From the NCBI GenBank assembly GCA_001789395.1, contig MFZK01000010.1, forward strand, positions 1 to 36,621: a stretch of DNA of 36,621 nucleotides, in the 5' to 3' direction. Position 1 is the first letter of the stretch, and each line of letters opens with the position of its first letter. The notes under the pieces are model-generated. The model saw only the letters and a list, made by a program, of their open reading frames with translations. It did not search any database and was not told where the DNA came from. Below, one piece after another: positions 1 through 8,330 of the stretch. The DNA is from Candidatus Roizmanbacteria bacterium RIFCSPHIGHO2_02_FULL_37_13b. GTDB lineage: Bacteria; Patescibacteriota; Microgenomatia; UBA1406; HO2-37-13b. Made by a program: the position numbers and the translations under genes.

Positions 1-476
1 AAATCTTCCGGCGGGTCTTCCGGTGCTTTCACTTTAAACTTATATTCATATGATTTATCTATTTTGGTTCCGTCTGCAGCTATTGAAGTATCTAATAATA
101 TGATGCTGTTTTCACCGTCTTGCCAGGCGACATCCGGATATATCGTTAATTTATTTCCTTTTGTTTTGATATAAATATCAGTTTCCGGAGAGATTTTATA
201 ATAGAGAGTTTTCGGATTAACTGTCTTTGAAAAAGTAAATTCTATAAAAGCAATTGGCGCATAGTCAGCCTTGATGTCAAGTGGAGGTCGGGTAGAGAGT
301 AGAGTGAATGGCGGTTCCTCGGCGGGTATGCCTGGTTTTTCTGTCGGCAATGATGCGGTTGGGATGATGATCGAAGTTTCGGGACCGGGCTGTCGATTGC
401 TCAAGTAAATCCAAGTGAATAAGGCAATTGAAGCAAGAAAGATAAGAAGTATGGAAAATAATATTTTTTTATTCAT
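1..476 (-). CDS. Secreted or anchored protein with Ig-like (Big_5-type) domain, 3' part missing
   Basis: The frame is open from an ATG at 476 to the left edge of the window, so only the first ~158 residues are visible. It begins MNKKILFSILLIFLASIALF, a signal anchor, followed by a Pro/Thr/Glu-rich linker. The next ~100 residues are beta-rich and resemble bacterial Ig-like Big_5 domains (a 'FTFSKTVNP' strand, then 'ISPETDIYIK' and 'WQDGEN'). Such proteins usually sit outside the membrane in adhesion or wall-binding roles. It is the last visible gene of the minus-strand envelope cluster, 50 bases after the M23-like gene. The Big_5 call comes from the strand pattern only and is moderate; the open frame with good codon use is clear. 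Confidence 0.7.
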   Translation of the reverse strand, partial: MNKKILFSILLIFLASIALFTWIYLSNRQPGPETSIIIPTASLPTEKPGIPAEEPPFTLLSTRPPLDIKADYAPIAFIEFTFSKTVNPKTLYYKISPETDIYIKTKGNKLTIYPDVAWQDGENSIILLDTSIAADGTKIDKSYEYKFKVKAPEDPPED

Positions 477-526
477 ATATTTTACCTTTATTTGTCATTC
501 TGGCTTGCCCAGAATCAAACAAAAAT

Positions 527-1348
527 TTATGGACATTTTATTTTTAATGCTGCATCAAGCCAACCAATGCCTCCATTATTAACATTATAGACTCCAAGTT
601 GAACATGGGTATGAGGAGTGTTGGATCCCCAACAGAAATTGCAGATCTTGCCGGCTTCTTCGCCCGATGATCCGCTTTTACCAGAATATGGCATTGAGTG
701 ATGAAACTGCAACCAATAGGATTGATTATTGAAAGTGGTTGAATATTTTAATATCCAATTATCAGTGTATTTTCTCGGTTCTTGAGGTATCCATTTAACT
801 TTTTTCCCGTCGATAAAAGGAAAAAGTATGGGTTGACTCTTGATGGCGTAAATGTCTAAACCGTTATTAACTCCAAGATCTGCACGGCAAAGATTCACAT
901 AATAATTGTCTCCTTTGTTTTTGTCTTTCGGATAACAACTATTAGCGGTTGGGTCACCACAGTTAAATATACAATGTTGGCATGTTACTCCTGATAGTTT
1001 GGTAAATTTACTGCTGCAGAGGATTCTTCCATTGATTATTGGACAGCTGAATTTAGTACTATTCGGGATAATGTCATTAATCGTGGGAATAGGATTTTGT
1101 GGATGAGATGGTTGATTTTGAATACCTGTTGGAGGTAAATTCTGATCTGATGGAGCTTGTGAAGGTGTTAATCCCGTATCGGTTGAGGGAGTTCTATTAC
1201 TTTGACAATCGGCAAACAAAATACACTTAAGAGTAGTTAAAGGACTTGAGTCGTCAGTTGCTTGTTGAGCATGGGATGAAGTCGGTATAAAAAAAAGTAT
1301 TAAAAAAATAAAAAAAAAATTTACAAGCAAAAGTTTTTTATCCTTCAT
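527..1348 (-). CDS. Secreted M23-like (LytM-fold) protein
   Basis: The chosen start is the ATG at 1348, which forms an ATGA overlap with the stop of the upstream nucleotidyltransferase gene, with AAGGA about 12 bases upstream; a TTG at 1372 would only add residues inside that gene. The 273-residue product has a signal peptide ending near 'SSHAQQ', a Thr/Pro/Ser-rich linker to about residue 100, and a Cys-containing globular domain. Near the C-terminus 'YWLQFHHS' followed by 'TPHTHVQLG' and 'WLDAALK' matches the second half of M23 peptidases (YxH, then GPHLHFE, then NPxxYL). The N-terminal HxxxD zinc motif is not obvious. It could therefore be a degenerate, peptidoglycan-binding relative rather than an active peptidase. 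Confidence 0.75.
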   Translation of the reverse strand: MKDKKLLLVNFFFIFLILFFIPTSSHAQQATDDSSPLTTLKCILFADCQSNRTPSTDTGLTPSQAPSDQNLPPTGIQNQPSHPQNPIPTINDIIPNSTKFSCPIINGRILCSSKFTKLSGVTCQHCIFNCGDPTANSCYPKDKNKGDNYYVNLCRADLGVNNGLDIYAIKSQPILFPFIDGKKVKWIPQEPRKYTDNWILKYSTTFNNQSYWLQFHHSMPYSGKSGSSGEEAGKICNFCWGSNTPHTHVQLGVYNVNNGGIGWLDAALKIKCP

Positions 1349-2073
1349 AAGGAAAAGGATTTCCTTGACCAATATTCATTGGCAGCAAATAAGCTTTCAA
1401 ATGTCCCAGCATCATGCCACCAGCCGTCAAGCTCTGCCCATTTGAGAGTTCCTTGTCTAATATAATGATTATTAACGTCGGTGATCTCCATTTCTCCACG
1501 AGTAGAGGGTCGACATGATCGAATGGCATCAAATACTTTGCTATCAAATAGATAAAGCCCGGTGACAGCATAATCTGATTTAGGATTTGTTGGTTTTTCT
1601 ACGATTTCAATGATTTTATTTTTATCATTCGGGTTAAAGTCGGGGACGCCAAATCTTTGTGGATCTTTGACTTTTTTTAAAAAAACCAAGGCACCATCTT
1701 TAAAGGTCGATATTGTTTCTGATATATCAGCATCGGTTGTGTTATCTCCTAAGATAACAGCTATAGACCCGCTATCGGCAAAATCCTCGGCTAGTGACAA
1801 AGCGTCGGCGATTCCACCCTTTGGATTTTCCTGATATGCATATTCCAAGTGTTTAATTCCCAATTCTTTGCCATTTTTTAGGACTGAGATAAAGTGTCCC
1901 GCATGAGGGCCTGAAGTGACAATGAGAATTTCATTAATATTAGCGTTGACCAATGTCTGAATTGGATAATAAATCATAGGTTTATCGAAGATGGGTAGAA
2001 GATGCTTATTGGTAGCAAAAGTTAGAGGATATAGTCTGGTAGCAAGTCCACCGGCTAAAATTACTCCTTTCAT
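1345..2073 (-). CDS. Sugar-1-phosphate nucleotidyltransferase (RmlA/RfbA-like)
   Basis: Likely transfers a nucleotide (dTTP or similar) to a sugar 1-phosphate for surface-sugar synthesis in the cytoplasm. The 242-residue protein starts MKGVILAGGLATRLYPLT, the nucleotide-binding signature of the family with A in place of the usual G. It continues with 'NKHLLPIFDKPMIYYPI', 'LGDNTTDAD' (metal-binding Asp), 'EIVEKPTNPKS' and 'VTGLYLFD', all typical of RmlA. It lacks the C-terminal extension of ~290-residue RmlA enzymes and so resembles the short form. Both ends are coupled by ATGA overlaps, upstream to the small membrane protein and downstream to the M23-like gene. The exact sugar cannot be read from the sequence. 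Confidence 0.9.
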   Translation of the reverse strand: MKGVILAGGLATRLYPLTFATNKHLLPIFDKPMIYYPIQTLVNANINEILIVTSGPHAGHFISVLKNGKELGIKHLEYAYQENPKGGIADALSLAEDFADSGSIAVILGDNTTDADISETISTFKDGALVFLKKVKDPQRFGVPDFNPNDKNKIIEIVEKPTNPKSDYAVTGLYLFDSKVFDAIRSCRPSTRGEMEITDVNNHYIRQGTLKWAELDGWWHDAGTFESLFAANEYWSRKSFSL

Positions 2074-2354
2074 ATTAATATTATTTGTAATAATAAGAGA
2101 ATCGTGATACCAATTAGAAAATATTCTAGCACAATTTTAGGTCGAAGTGACTTATCTAAAAGGTGATGGGTGATTCCCCAAAAAATATAAAAAATGATAA
2201 AAAGCGCCAGAATCATAAATTGTGCCATTCTTTCGCCCCGAGATAAACTTAACAATACTAAAAAAAATATTCCTAGTGTCAGTAATAACAGATAATCAAA
2301 AAGATGTTTTTTAGCTAATTTCGTGATGTGGTCAAAAAAATTTTGTCGGTTCAT
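2070..2354 (-). CDS. Small integral membrane protein, unknown
   Basis: 94 residues from ATG 2354, placed just after the stop of the CAP gene (TAA at 2356-2358); a GTG at 2369 is possible but overlaps that gene. There are three hydrophobic segments: about residues 22-40 (LLLLTLGIFFLVLLSL), 48-66 (FMILALFIIFYIFW) and 76-93. The connecting loops are basic. No catalytic motif is visible. Its stop overlaps the start of the nucleotidyltransferase gene (ATGA). Position suggests an envelope role, but no function can be assigned. Confidence 0.75.
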   Translation of the reverse strand: MNRQNFFDHITKLAKKHLFDYLLLLTLGIFFLVLLSLSRGERMAQFMILALFIIFYIFWGITHHLLDKSLRPKIVLEYFLIGITILLLLQIILI

Positions 2355-2355
2355 A

Positions 2356-3318
2356 TTATAAGATTGCACCTTTCTTTAATATAAATAAAGAAATAAAAAT
2401 AATTCCCAAAAAGATAAAATGTGCTAGATGCCGGCCGGTCAGTCGAACGACGTTTAGCTTATATGCATAATAGAAATCCAGTATTAACGCTATTATTAAT
2501 ATTAATATAAACAAATGACTGGTATTAAATGTGAGTTGACCTAATATTCTTGCGGTTTTATCAGTTGGACGACTGCCGGCAACGATGTCATATTTTGTAG
2601 CTGGGGTAGTACTCGTTGGAGTCACGTCTAAGCCTTCGGTGATCGTTGCGATGGGAGAAGGGACATTAGTTGGTATGTTCGTTGGAATAGTGGTTGGTTT
2701 TAGAAAGGTGACAGTTTTTTCAGCAGCTTCTACCGGTTTGGCCGCAATCGCTTTACCCTTTAGCGGTGTGCCAAACATTTGAACGACAATGGTTGTTTCG
2801 TCTCCATTGAATTTTCCATTGACAATACCAAAACCTACATCGGCATAAGAGGCCTTGAGTATATTATCGCGATGGGACGTAGAGTTCATCCAGGCATTGA
2901 CAGTAGCTTCAGCATCAGAAAAATTCTTAGCCAAATTTTCTCCGGCGAGAGAGTATGAATAGCCGGCTCCCCTGATGAAATCCCAGGGCGATTTATTATT
3001 TTGAGGATTAAAATGTGCCCAATATCCGCTAGCAAACATATCGTTAGCTTTGTTAACTGCAGCGCTACTTAAAGCAGCGTTAAAAGTTAGTGTGGCTAAT
3101 CCATTCTCAATTCTTCTTTGATTTGTTAATTGATAGTATTTGTCGGTTGATTGATCGGCGGATAGTCCTAAAATATTTGGTAATGGTAATAACCGATAAG
3201 CAATTGAAATAAACATAATAACGGCAAGATAAAGAGAAAGAAAATCAAGATGAAGTAATTTAGAGCGATAATTATTATTTTCTGATGGAATGAAAAGATG
3301 GTGGAGTAAATTATTCAT
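2356..3318 (-). CDS. Membrane-anchored CAP (SCP/PR1) domain protein
   Basis: 320 residues from ATG 3318. A hydrophobic segment lies at about 27-45, then a CAP domain at about 62-184. The CAP cavity residues are present: His102 in 'WAHFNP', Glu127 in 'AGENLA' and His149 in 'SHRDNIL', with 'VVQMFGTP' closing the domain. A Pro/Thr-rich linker follows, then two C-terminal membrane segments (about 270-287 and 299-315). Bacterial CAP (YkwD-like) proteins are extracytoplasmic and of uncertain biochemistry. Here the domain is predicted to face outward between membrane anchors. The gene lies in the envelope cluster between the VanZ-like and small membrane genes. Confidence 0.9.
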   Translation of the reverse strand: MNNLLHHLFIPSENNNYRSKLLHLDFLSLYLAVIMFISIAYRLLPLPNILGLSADQSTDKYYQLTNQRRIENGLATLTFNAALSSAAVNKANDMFASGYWAHFNPQNNKSPWDFIRGAGYSYSLAGENLAKNFSDAEATVNAWMNSTSHRDNILKASYADVGFGIVNGKFNGDETTIVVQMFGTPLKGKAIAAKPVEAAEKTVTFLKPTTIPTNIPTNVPSPIATITEGLDVTPTSTTPATKYDIVAGSRPTDKTARILGQLTFNTSHLFILILIIALILDFYYAYKLNVVRLTGRHLAHFIFLGIIFISLFILKKGAIL

Positions 3319-3339
3319 AATATTAGTAACTTATTAATT

Positions 3340-3732
3340 CTAGAAATACTTGAAGATTAAATCAAGTTTTCCTTTAATAAAAGCAAAACTTAAGGAGATT
3401 CCAATGGAATCAATAAAAATGTCGCGAATTCTTCCTTCTCTTGAGGGGACAAACGTTTGGTGAAATTCATCAGATACTGCGTAGAAAAAAGCGATTAAAA
3501 AAGAGGCTATGAACTGTTTTTTTACAGAAATATGGCTGGTTTTATGCAGAGCACGAAAAATCAAAAAAAATAATATAGCATATTCAATGACATGAAGTGA
3601 TTTAAAAATAATAAAATCTAGTCCGGTGTTTTGCATGATTCCTATCTTAGGTCGTGATGAAAGAATAAAAATCAGCGCCATCCAAAGACTAGCTGGCAGC
3701 CAAGCAATTATTTTGTTATGAGTCGATGACAT
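3340..3732 (-). CDS. VanZ-like family membrane protein
   Basis: 130 residues with four hydrophobic segments. Family hallmarks are an N-terminal 'WMALIFILSSRPK', a central 'HVIEYAILFFLIFRAL' and the C-terminal 'SDEFHQTFVPSREGRIRD' with conserved D-E-x-Q-x-F/R-x-G residues, then a last helix. VanZ in the vanA cluster gives low teicoplanin resistance, but most VanZ-like proteins have no known substrate. The start overlaps the end of the lamin-tail gene by 25 bases, indicating co-translation. Confidence 0.88.
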   Translation of the reverse strand: MSSTHNKIIAWLPASLWMALIFILSSRPKIGIMQNTGLDFIIFKSLHVIEYAILFFLIFRALHKTSHISVKKQFIASFLIAFFYAVSDEFHQTFVPSREGRIRDIFIDSIGISLSFAFIKGKLDLIFKYF

Positions 3733-4916
3733 ATATAGGCAATATTTAGTAGAGAAATAAAATAAGAACTAGCCGATAAGGCTTTGATAATATTAGCATG
3801 ATTGCTTATGATATTGTTGCTCACTCCTAAAATATTACCCGTTTTAGCATTGTTAATAATTCTTTCTTGAGATTCAAATTTTATTTTTTTCCCAAAACTC
3901 TTAATTTTTGGGTGAGTTAAATCACCGGCAAATTTAATCAAAGTTTTCGTTGTAATAGGAGTTAATTTTATTGAAGATATGTTTGATAGAAGTATTGAGG
4001 TTGGTAAAGTCGTAATTGTATTTGAGAGCGTTGGTTGACTGGCATTACAGTTTTGTTCGTTTGCGTTACCTTTTGATGGACTGCCAAAACACCACTCCGG
4101 TTTGGTCGGATCTTTTTTGAATATTGAGTTGCCTTGTTTAACACCAGAGTAAGAGATAAAATCTTGTTGGTCACTATTGTAATTTAGAAGTCTAATCTCG
4201 TCGCTATCATTATTAAATATCGAAGATGATAATTCGATCACAGCATATTTTTTTGGCTCAATTGAAAGAGTAAAAGTCTTAAGCTGGGAACCTCCGTTTA
4301 ATATATCATCAAGATGCCAATCATTAAGTTTTACTTGATAATCATTATCATTGTATATCTCAACCCATTCCGACTCGTCATCCTTTGGATAGACATAACT
4401 TTCAGAAATATAGACATTACTAATTGGTGATGGTAGAGGATTGAGAGTAGAGGGTAGAATTGGACTTTCTGTAGGAGAATTATTGATGCAGGGATTATTA
4501 GCGGCCTTTTTTGTCGTCTGACAGTCTGTTTGCCAAATACTATCCCGGTCAGGACACTGGCAGTACGATTGGTTTTTTTCAATAGTTCCGGAATATGTGG
4601 CAATATCAATTAATTCACCGGAGATATTTTTTAAGATCACTGTATCCCCGTCATTATTTAACACATTAGTTGAAGTGGTTAAAATATAGTCTTTTGATGA
4701 AACTAATGAGGATTCAATATTTAATTCTTTGCCAGTTTTATCAGTGACTCTGTAATTTGATAAATCAACATTACTTTCAGATTCGTTATACAACTCTACC
4801 CACTCGACTTCATCATTATTTGGGCTTGGGTAAATTTCATTAATTATCAAGCCATAGCAATCTGGAGGTAGGCAAACAAATATGAATAAGAAAAAGAAAA
4901 GCAGTTTAATTCTCAT
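3708..4916 (-). CDS. Secreted protein with two lamin-tail domains
   Basis: 402 residues from ATG 4916. A signal peptide (MRIKLLFFFLFIFVCLPP) is followed at once by a lamin-tail domain at about 23-118 ('INEIYPSPNNDEVEWVELYN', 'VDLSNYRVTDKTG', 'LNNDGDTVILKN'). A second copy lies at about 167-275 ('ISESYVYPKDDESEWVEIYN', 'VKLNDWHLDD', 'FNNDSDEIRLLN'). A Ser/Thr-rich linker and a C-terminal hydrophobic helix follow, so the protein is probably anchored. Bacterial lamin-tail domains are beta-sandwiches found on exported proteins, presumably for binding. It overlaps the VanZ-like gene by 25 bases. Confidence 0.85.
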   Translation of the reverse strand: MRIKLLFFFLFIFVCLPPDCYGLIINEIYPSPNNDEVEWVELYNESESNVDLSNYRVTDKTGKELNIESSLVSSKDYILTTSTNVLNNDGDTVILKNISGELIDIATYSGTIEKNQSYCQCPDRDSIWQTDCQTTKKAANNPCINNSPTESPILPSTLNPLPSPISNVYISESYVYPKDDESEWVEIYNDNDYQVKLNDWHLDDILNGGSQLKTFTLSIEPKKYAVIELSSSIFNNDSDEIRLLNYNSDQQDFISYSGVKQGNSIFKKDPTKPEWCFGSPSKGNANEQNCNASQPTLSNTITTLPTSILLSNISSIKLTPITTKTLIKFAGDLTHPKIKSFGKKIKFESQERIINNAKTGNILGVSNNIISNHANIIKALSASSYFISLLNIAYICHRLITK

Positions 4917-4968
4917 TAATTACATAATAAAATATTGGCAATTTTAAGTAAAGAATTCGTTAGTCCTA

Positions 4969-6159
4969 TTATCTCGGATACACATGAAGATAGTATGTTG
5001 AAATATTTGAACCTGAATGCACCAGTTTTACATAAGGTAGTGTGCAACCGCCGCTACCAGAGAATGCCCCTCGATATAAAACGCCATCAGAAACTGCTTT
5101 GACATCTTGGGACGATCCGTTAATATCAATCCCATTATGGAAACTGTAGATTCGACCTACCCATGTATTACGGACTCCCCAAGTAGAACCAAATCCCTGC
5201 TCGAGTTCTATTTTTGGATTTAGTGGCCATTCCCATGATCCTGATGGGTTGAAAGGATCACCATCTCCTGATCCACAACTTGGTCCGGAGCAATTTTGAT
5301 AATCGACGGATTTCAGAAATGAAAAAGGATTCACAACTGAGTCACCATCTTTTACTATAAAATGTAGATGTTGACCGGAAGAATTACAAGAGGCTCCACC
5401 GATGACTGATGCAATTCCTTCGCCCTGCTTAACATCACGCATTTTCGATTCAGAGCCACCTCCCGAGACAATGGCTTGTATAGCCAGATATTCAGCACGT
5501 AATTTATCAAGTAGCGATTGAAATGTCCGCTCATCATTTTTTGTCACTTCAAGTAATTTTTGCTTTGATTGTTTTTGAGAGCCAAGAGCAATTTGCTGAT
5601 CGTTTAATTTGATTTTAAGTGTATCCAGTTCCTGTTTTTTTTGTTCTCTTAGCTTCTTTTGTTCTTCAAAGTTATCTTTGTTTTGTTGCACTTTAAAAGC
5701 CATTCGTCGATCCGTATCCTGAGCGGTTTTTAAATATTTGATTTTATGTGAGAGTGTTGTTGCATTACCAGAACTAAACAAAATGTCAAAAAAATTAGTT
5801 TCTCTATTTTTATAGCTTTCATTAATTTTTGCAATCAGAATTTTGCCTAAATAATCAAGCGATTTGTTAAGCGTGTCAATTCGGGCGCCTAATTTTTCTA
5901 TTTCTTGTTCAGTGGTATTAATCTCATGTTCCGTAGTTGTTATTTTAAGTGTAGTTAGTTGAATTTGAGTATCCATTAACTTTATTTCAGAGGAGAGAGT
6001 ATTTTTTTGTAGACGGGTATCTTTTAATTTTTGTTCATATTCCTGTATTTTTTTTTGGCAGTCTTCTTGATTCTCACATTCTTTAGCAAATGTTGAGTAG
6101 GAGAATATTAATAATAGAGTGAAGATAAAAATAATTGTTAATAGATTTTTTGTTCTCAT
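4969..6159 (-). CDS. FtsEX-associated coiled-coil M23 peptidase with permuted catalytic domain
   Basis: Start taken as ATG 6159 (396 residues); a TTG at 6171 would add four residues. A signal peptide is followed by a long coiled coil (about 30-230) like EnvC/PcsB partners of FtsEX, which control septal peptidoglycan hydrolases. The M23 domain at about 240-396 has its motifs in an unusual order. The HLH zinc motif ('SGQHLHFIVKDG', about 262-273, then 'NPFSFL') comes first, then 'WPLNPKIELEQGFG', then 'HNGIDING' (about 341-348), and the protein ends just after 'YYLHVYPR'. Normal M23 order is HxxxD, YxH, HxH. All ligands appear present, so the fold may be intact as a circular permutation. It lies 14 bases after ftsX. 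Confidence 0.87.
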   Translation of the reverse strand: MRTKNLLTIIFIFTLLLIFSYSTFAKECENQEDCQKKIQEYEQKLKDTRLQKNTLSSEIKLMDTQIQLTTLKITTTEHEINTTEQEIEKLGARIDTLNKSLDYLGKILIAKINESYKNRETNFFDILFSSGNATTLSHKIKYLKTAQDTDRRMAFKVQQNKDNFEEQKKLREQKKQELDTLKIKLNDQQIALGSQKQSKQKLLEVTKNDERTFQSLLDKLRAEYLAIQAIVSGGGSESKMRDVKQGEGIASVIGGASCNSSGQHLHFIVKDGDSVVNPFSFLKSVDYQNCSGPSCGSGDGDPFNPSGSWEWPLNPKIELEQGFGSTWGVRNTWVGRIYSFHNGIDINGSSQDVKAVSDGVLYRGAFSGSGGCTLPYVKLVHSGSNISTYYLHVYPR

Positions 6160-6172
6160 ACCAAGATTCAAA

Positions 6173-7072
6173 TTATGACTTAATATATTTTGAAGTAGCG
6201 ATTAAATTACCAAAAAGTCCTATGGCCATACCAAATAAACTTGTTGCAAGAAATGAAATTAAAATATAACTCATTGATGGCGGCCAGACATAAAGACCTA
6301 AATCTCCAAAATTGTAAAATGGCAAAGTAGAGATGCCGTTTAAATATGAATTTAAAAAAGGTTGAAGATAAAAGAATATACCATAAAAAAGAACAAAAGC
6401 GACTGTTGCCGACACAAATCCGAAGGTCAGACCTTCCAGTAGAAATGGTTGTCTGATATAGCCATTAGATGCTCCTAATAGTTGAAGGAGTTCGATTTCG
6501 TCCTTTTTTAAGGCGATTTTAAACGCGGTTGTAGTCATAAGAACGATAAAAGATATTAAAATCAAAAATAAAAAGATGAACATCGTTATGTGACGCATAA
6601 TCGATGTTACGGTAATTAATTTATCAACTATATTTTTTTGAAATTCAACCTCGTCAACTCCGGGTTGTTTTTTTAGATATTCAGCAATTTCTGATAAATA
6701 AACAGGTTTTTTAGCATATATACCAAGCGATGAAGGTAGAATATCTGCGGATACCATCTCCAAGAGTAGAGGATTATCTTTGTTTAATTCGCGATAGATC
6801 TTTAAAGCGTCTTCTTGGGATGTATAGTTAATATCACTTACTTTACCAGATTTTGTCATAGTGTCTCTAATCTTAAGAATATCAGCCTCTTTGGTTTTGG
6901 TGTCAAAATAGACCGTGACCTCGGGTTTTGTCTCTACGTAAGACAAGAAACCATAGGAAAAAGACGTGAGACTAAAAAAGAAAAGACTCAAAAATAGAGT
7001 AAAAAAAAGAATCATGAATGATGCTAGTGATTGATACGGTGTCCGTTTTATTGATTTTAAAATTTCATTCAT
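6173..7072 (-). CDS. ftsX: Cell division permease FtsX
   Basis: 299 residues, a usual FtsX length. One N-terminal membrane helix (about 20-42) is followed by an extracellular domain of ~110 residues ('YVETKPEVTVYFDTKT', 'QPGVDEVEF') and three C-terminal helices with the FtsX-domain stretch 'KDEIELLQLLGASNGYIRQP'. FtsX pairs with FtsE and transmits ATP-driven signals to an extracellular peptidoglycan hydrolase or activator; the next gene is the likely partner. The start overlaps the ftsE stop by four bases (ATGA). Confidence 0.95.
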   Translation of the reverse strand: MNEILKSIKRTPYQSLASFMILFFTLFLSLFFFSLTSFSYGFLSYVETKPEVTVYFDTKTKEADILKIRDTMTKSGKVSDINYTSQEDALKIYRELNKDNPLLLEMVSADILPSSLGIYAKKPVYLSEIAEYLKKQPGVDEVEFQKNIVDKLITVTSIMRHITMFIFLFLILISFIVLMTTTAFKIALKKDEIELLQLLGASNGYIRQPFLLEGLTFGFVSATVAFVLFYGIFFYLQPFLNSYLNGISTLPFYNFGDLGLYVWPPSMSYILISFLATSLFGMAIGLFGNLIATSKYIKS

Positions 7073-7749
7073 AGTTCATAACCCGCACTGCGTAAATCTT
7101 TTTTAATAATGCCTTCTTTTAAAGCAATGACGCGTTTCTTAAAGCTATTGACAATATCGACATTATGAGTGGCAATAATTATTGTTTTTTCTTCATGATC
7201 AAGTTTTTTAAAAATGCGCATGATTTCCCAAGCTGTCTTTGGGTCTAAGTTACCGGTTGGTTCATCGGCCAAAATGATATCGCGACCTCCAATTATGGCA
7301 CGTGCTATAGCAGCCCGTTGTAATTCTCCTGCTGATAATTGGATCGGAAACATAAATTTTTTTTCCTCCAGTCCGACCATATCCAGCACTTTATTTACTT
7401 CGTCTTGGATAATTTTCTTAGCCGTTTGAGTAATTTTGAGAGATAAGGCAACATTTTCAAATATGTTTTTATCGTTAATGATTTTAAAATCTTGGAATAC
7501 TACTCCAATTTGTTGTCTAAGTTTGTCAATGTTGTTAAACTTCTTATCTGTAATTTCTAAATCATTGACAAAAATCGATCCCGAGGTTGGAATGATAGCT
7601 TTCAAGATCATTTTTAATATTGTAGTCTTACCCGCACCTGATGGACCGACAAAAAAAACGAATTCATTTGTATCAATCTGAAAGGAAATATCTTTTAAAT
7701 GAAAATTTCCATGAGGATAAGCTTTAGAAACGGAGTCAAATTTAATCAT
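7069..7749 (-). CDS. ftsE: Cell division ATP-binding protein FtsE
   Basis: 226 residues from ATG 7749, which lies five bases after the upstream stop, with GAGG about 11 bases upstream; a TTG at 7767 is less likely. All ABC ATPase motifs are present: Walker A 'GPSGAGKTT' (about 35-43), signature 'LSAGELQRAAIARA', Walker B 'IILADEPTGNLDP' and H-loop 'ATHN'. 'DSVSKAYPHG' near the N-terminus is typical of FtsE. It forms the FtsEX complex with the overlapping ftsX and acts at the division site on the inner membrane face. Confidence 0.95.
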   Translation of the reverse strand: MIKFDSVSKAYPHGNFHLKDISFQIDTNEFVFFVGPSGAGKTTILKMILKAIIPTSGSIFVNDLEITDKKFNNIDKLRQQIGVVFQDFKIINDKNIFENVALSLKITQTAKKIIQDEVNKVLDMVGLEEKKFMFPIQLSAGELQRAAIARAIIGGRDIILADEPTGNLDPKTAWEIMRIFKKLDHEEKTIIIATHNVDIVNSFKKRVIALKEGIIKKDLRSAGYEL

Positions 7750-7753
7750 AAAT

Positions 7754-8242
7754 TTATTCAACCTCAATAAATCCTACTTCCATGAGCCAACCGGCTTTTT
7801 CTGCAGAATAAGTCTCGCCTTTAACCTTGACTTTTTTATCGATGTATTGGCTTAAGTCGACAGTTGTCGAAGTTAGATATACGTTTTGCGAAGGGCCTCC
7901 TGGTCGTTCTAAGTGAAAAAATCCTTCTCCATCAATGCCTCCTTCTTTAAGTATGCCTTCGGCACTATCCTTAAAATTCTTTTTATCAGAGACTCCAGCA
8001 GTTTTTTCTACTGGTTGATTGGATTCATTGGTTGATTCTTCTACATTTTTAGTATTGATTGTTGATTTACTTTTTTTAGTTAGCAAGGAACCGCTAAATC
8101 CAGTTAAACCGCCCAAAATAAAAATAAGAACCAAAAGTAAAAAAGCTTTCGAATAGGTTATTTTATTACTATTGTCTTGTTTTTTTACGTCTTCTGAAAT
8201 TGGATGGAGAGTGGCGACGTCTCTTAAATTATCAGGTTTCAT
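7754..8242 (-). CDS. Single-pass membrane protein with C-terminal OB-like domain
   Basis: 162 residues from ATG 8242. The start is chosen because a near-consensus promoter (8253-8281) ends 10 bases upstream; two further ATGs at 8257 and 8284 lie within that promoter. One membrane helix (about 35-55, 'AFLLLVLIFILGGLTG') follows a 30-residue cytoplasmic tail. A Ser/Asn-rich linker leads to a beta-rich domain ('GEGFFHLERPGGPSQNVYLT', 'YIDKKVKVKGETY', 'GWLMEVGFIEV') that looks OB-fold-like. I recall similar sequences in related CPR genomes but know no function. It is the first gene of the ftsEX/envelope cluster. Confidence 0.82.
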   Translation of the reverse strand: MKPDNLRDVATLHPISEDVKKQDNSNKITYSKAFLLLVLIFILGGLTGFSGSLLTKKSKSTINTKNVEESTNESNQPVEKTAGVSDKKNFKDSAEGILKEGGIDGEGFFHLERPGGPSQNVYLTSTTVDLSQYIDKKVKVKGETYSAEKAGWLMEVGFIEVE

Positions 8243-8252
8243 GGTGGATAAA

Positions 8253-8281
8253 AGCATAGCAAAAAAAGAATTAAACGTCAA
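8253..8281 (-). promoter_or_regulatory. Promoter of the ftsEX envelope cluster
   Basis: On the minus strand TTGACG (8276-8281) is separated by 17 bases from TATGCT (8253-8258). TGC precedes the hexamer, giving an extended -10. The start codon ATG 8242 lies 10 bases downstream, leaving almost no 5' leader. Confidence 0.75.
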
Positions 8282-8314
8282 CAAGTCCTTGCATTTGTTT
8301 TTTTTGCGCCGTAG

Positions 8315-8320
8315 TATAAT
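8315..8320 (+). promoter_or_regulatory. -10 box of the PilM-like/LytR_C gene
   Basis: A perfect TATAAT lies 10 bases upstream of ATG 8331. No good -35 at 17-base spacing is seen; TTGCAT at 8289-8294 is 20 bases away. It is divergent from the ftsEX-cluster promoter. Confidence 0.6.
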
Positions 8321-8330
8321 TAATATTGCT

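Noticed and set aside
7214-7681. Plus-strand ORFs inside ftsE
   Set aside because: Antisense shadows of a clearly coding ABC ATPase.
8172-8330. 53-residue N-terminal extension of the PilM-like gene
   Set aside because: It overlaps the divergent gene and contains the -10 box; the PilM-like start motif begins at ATG 8331.
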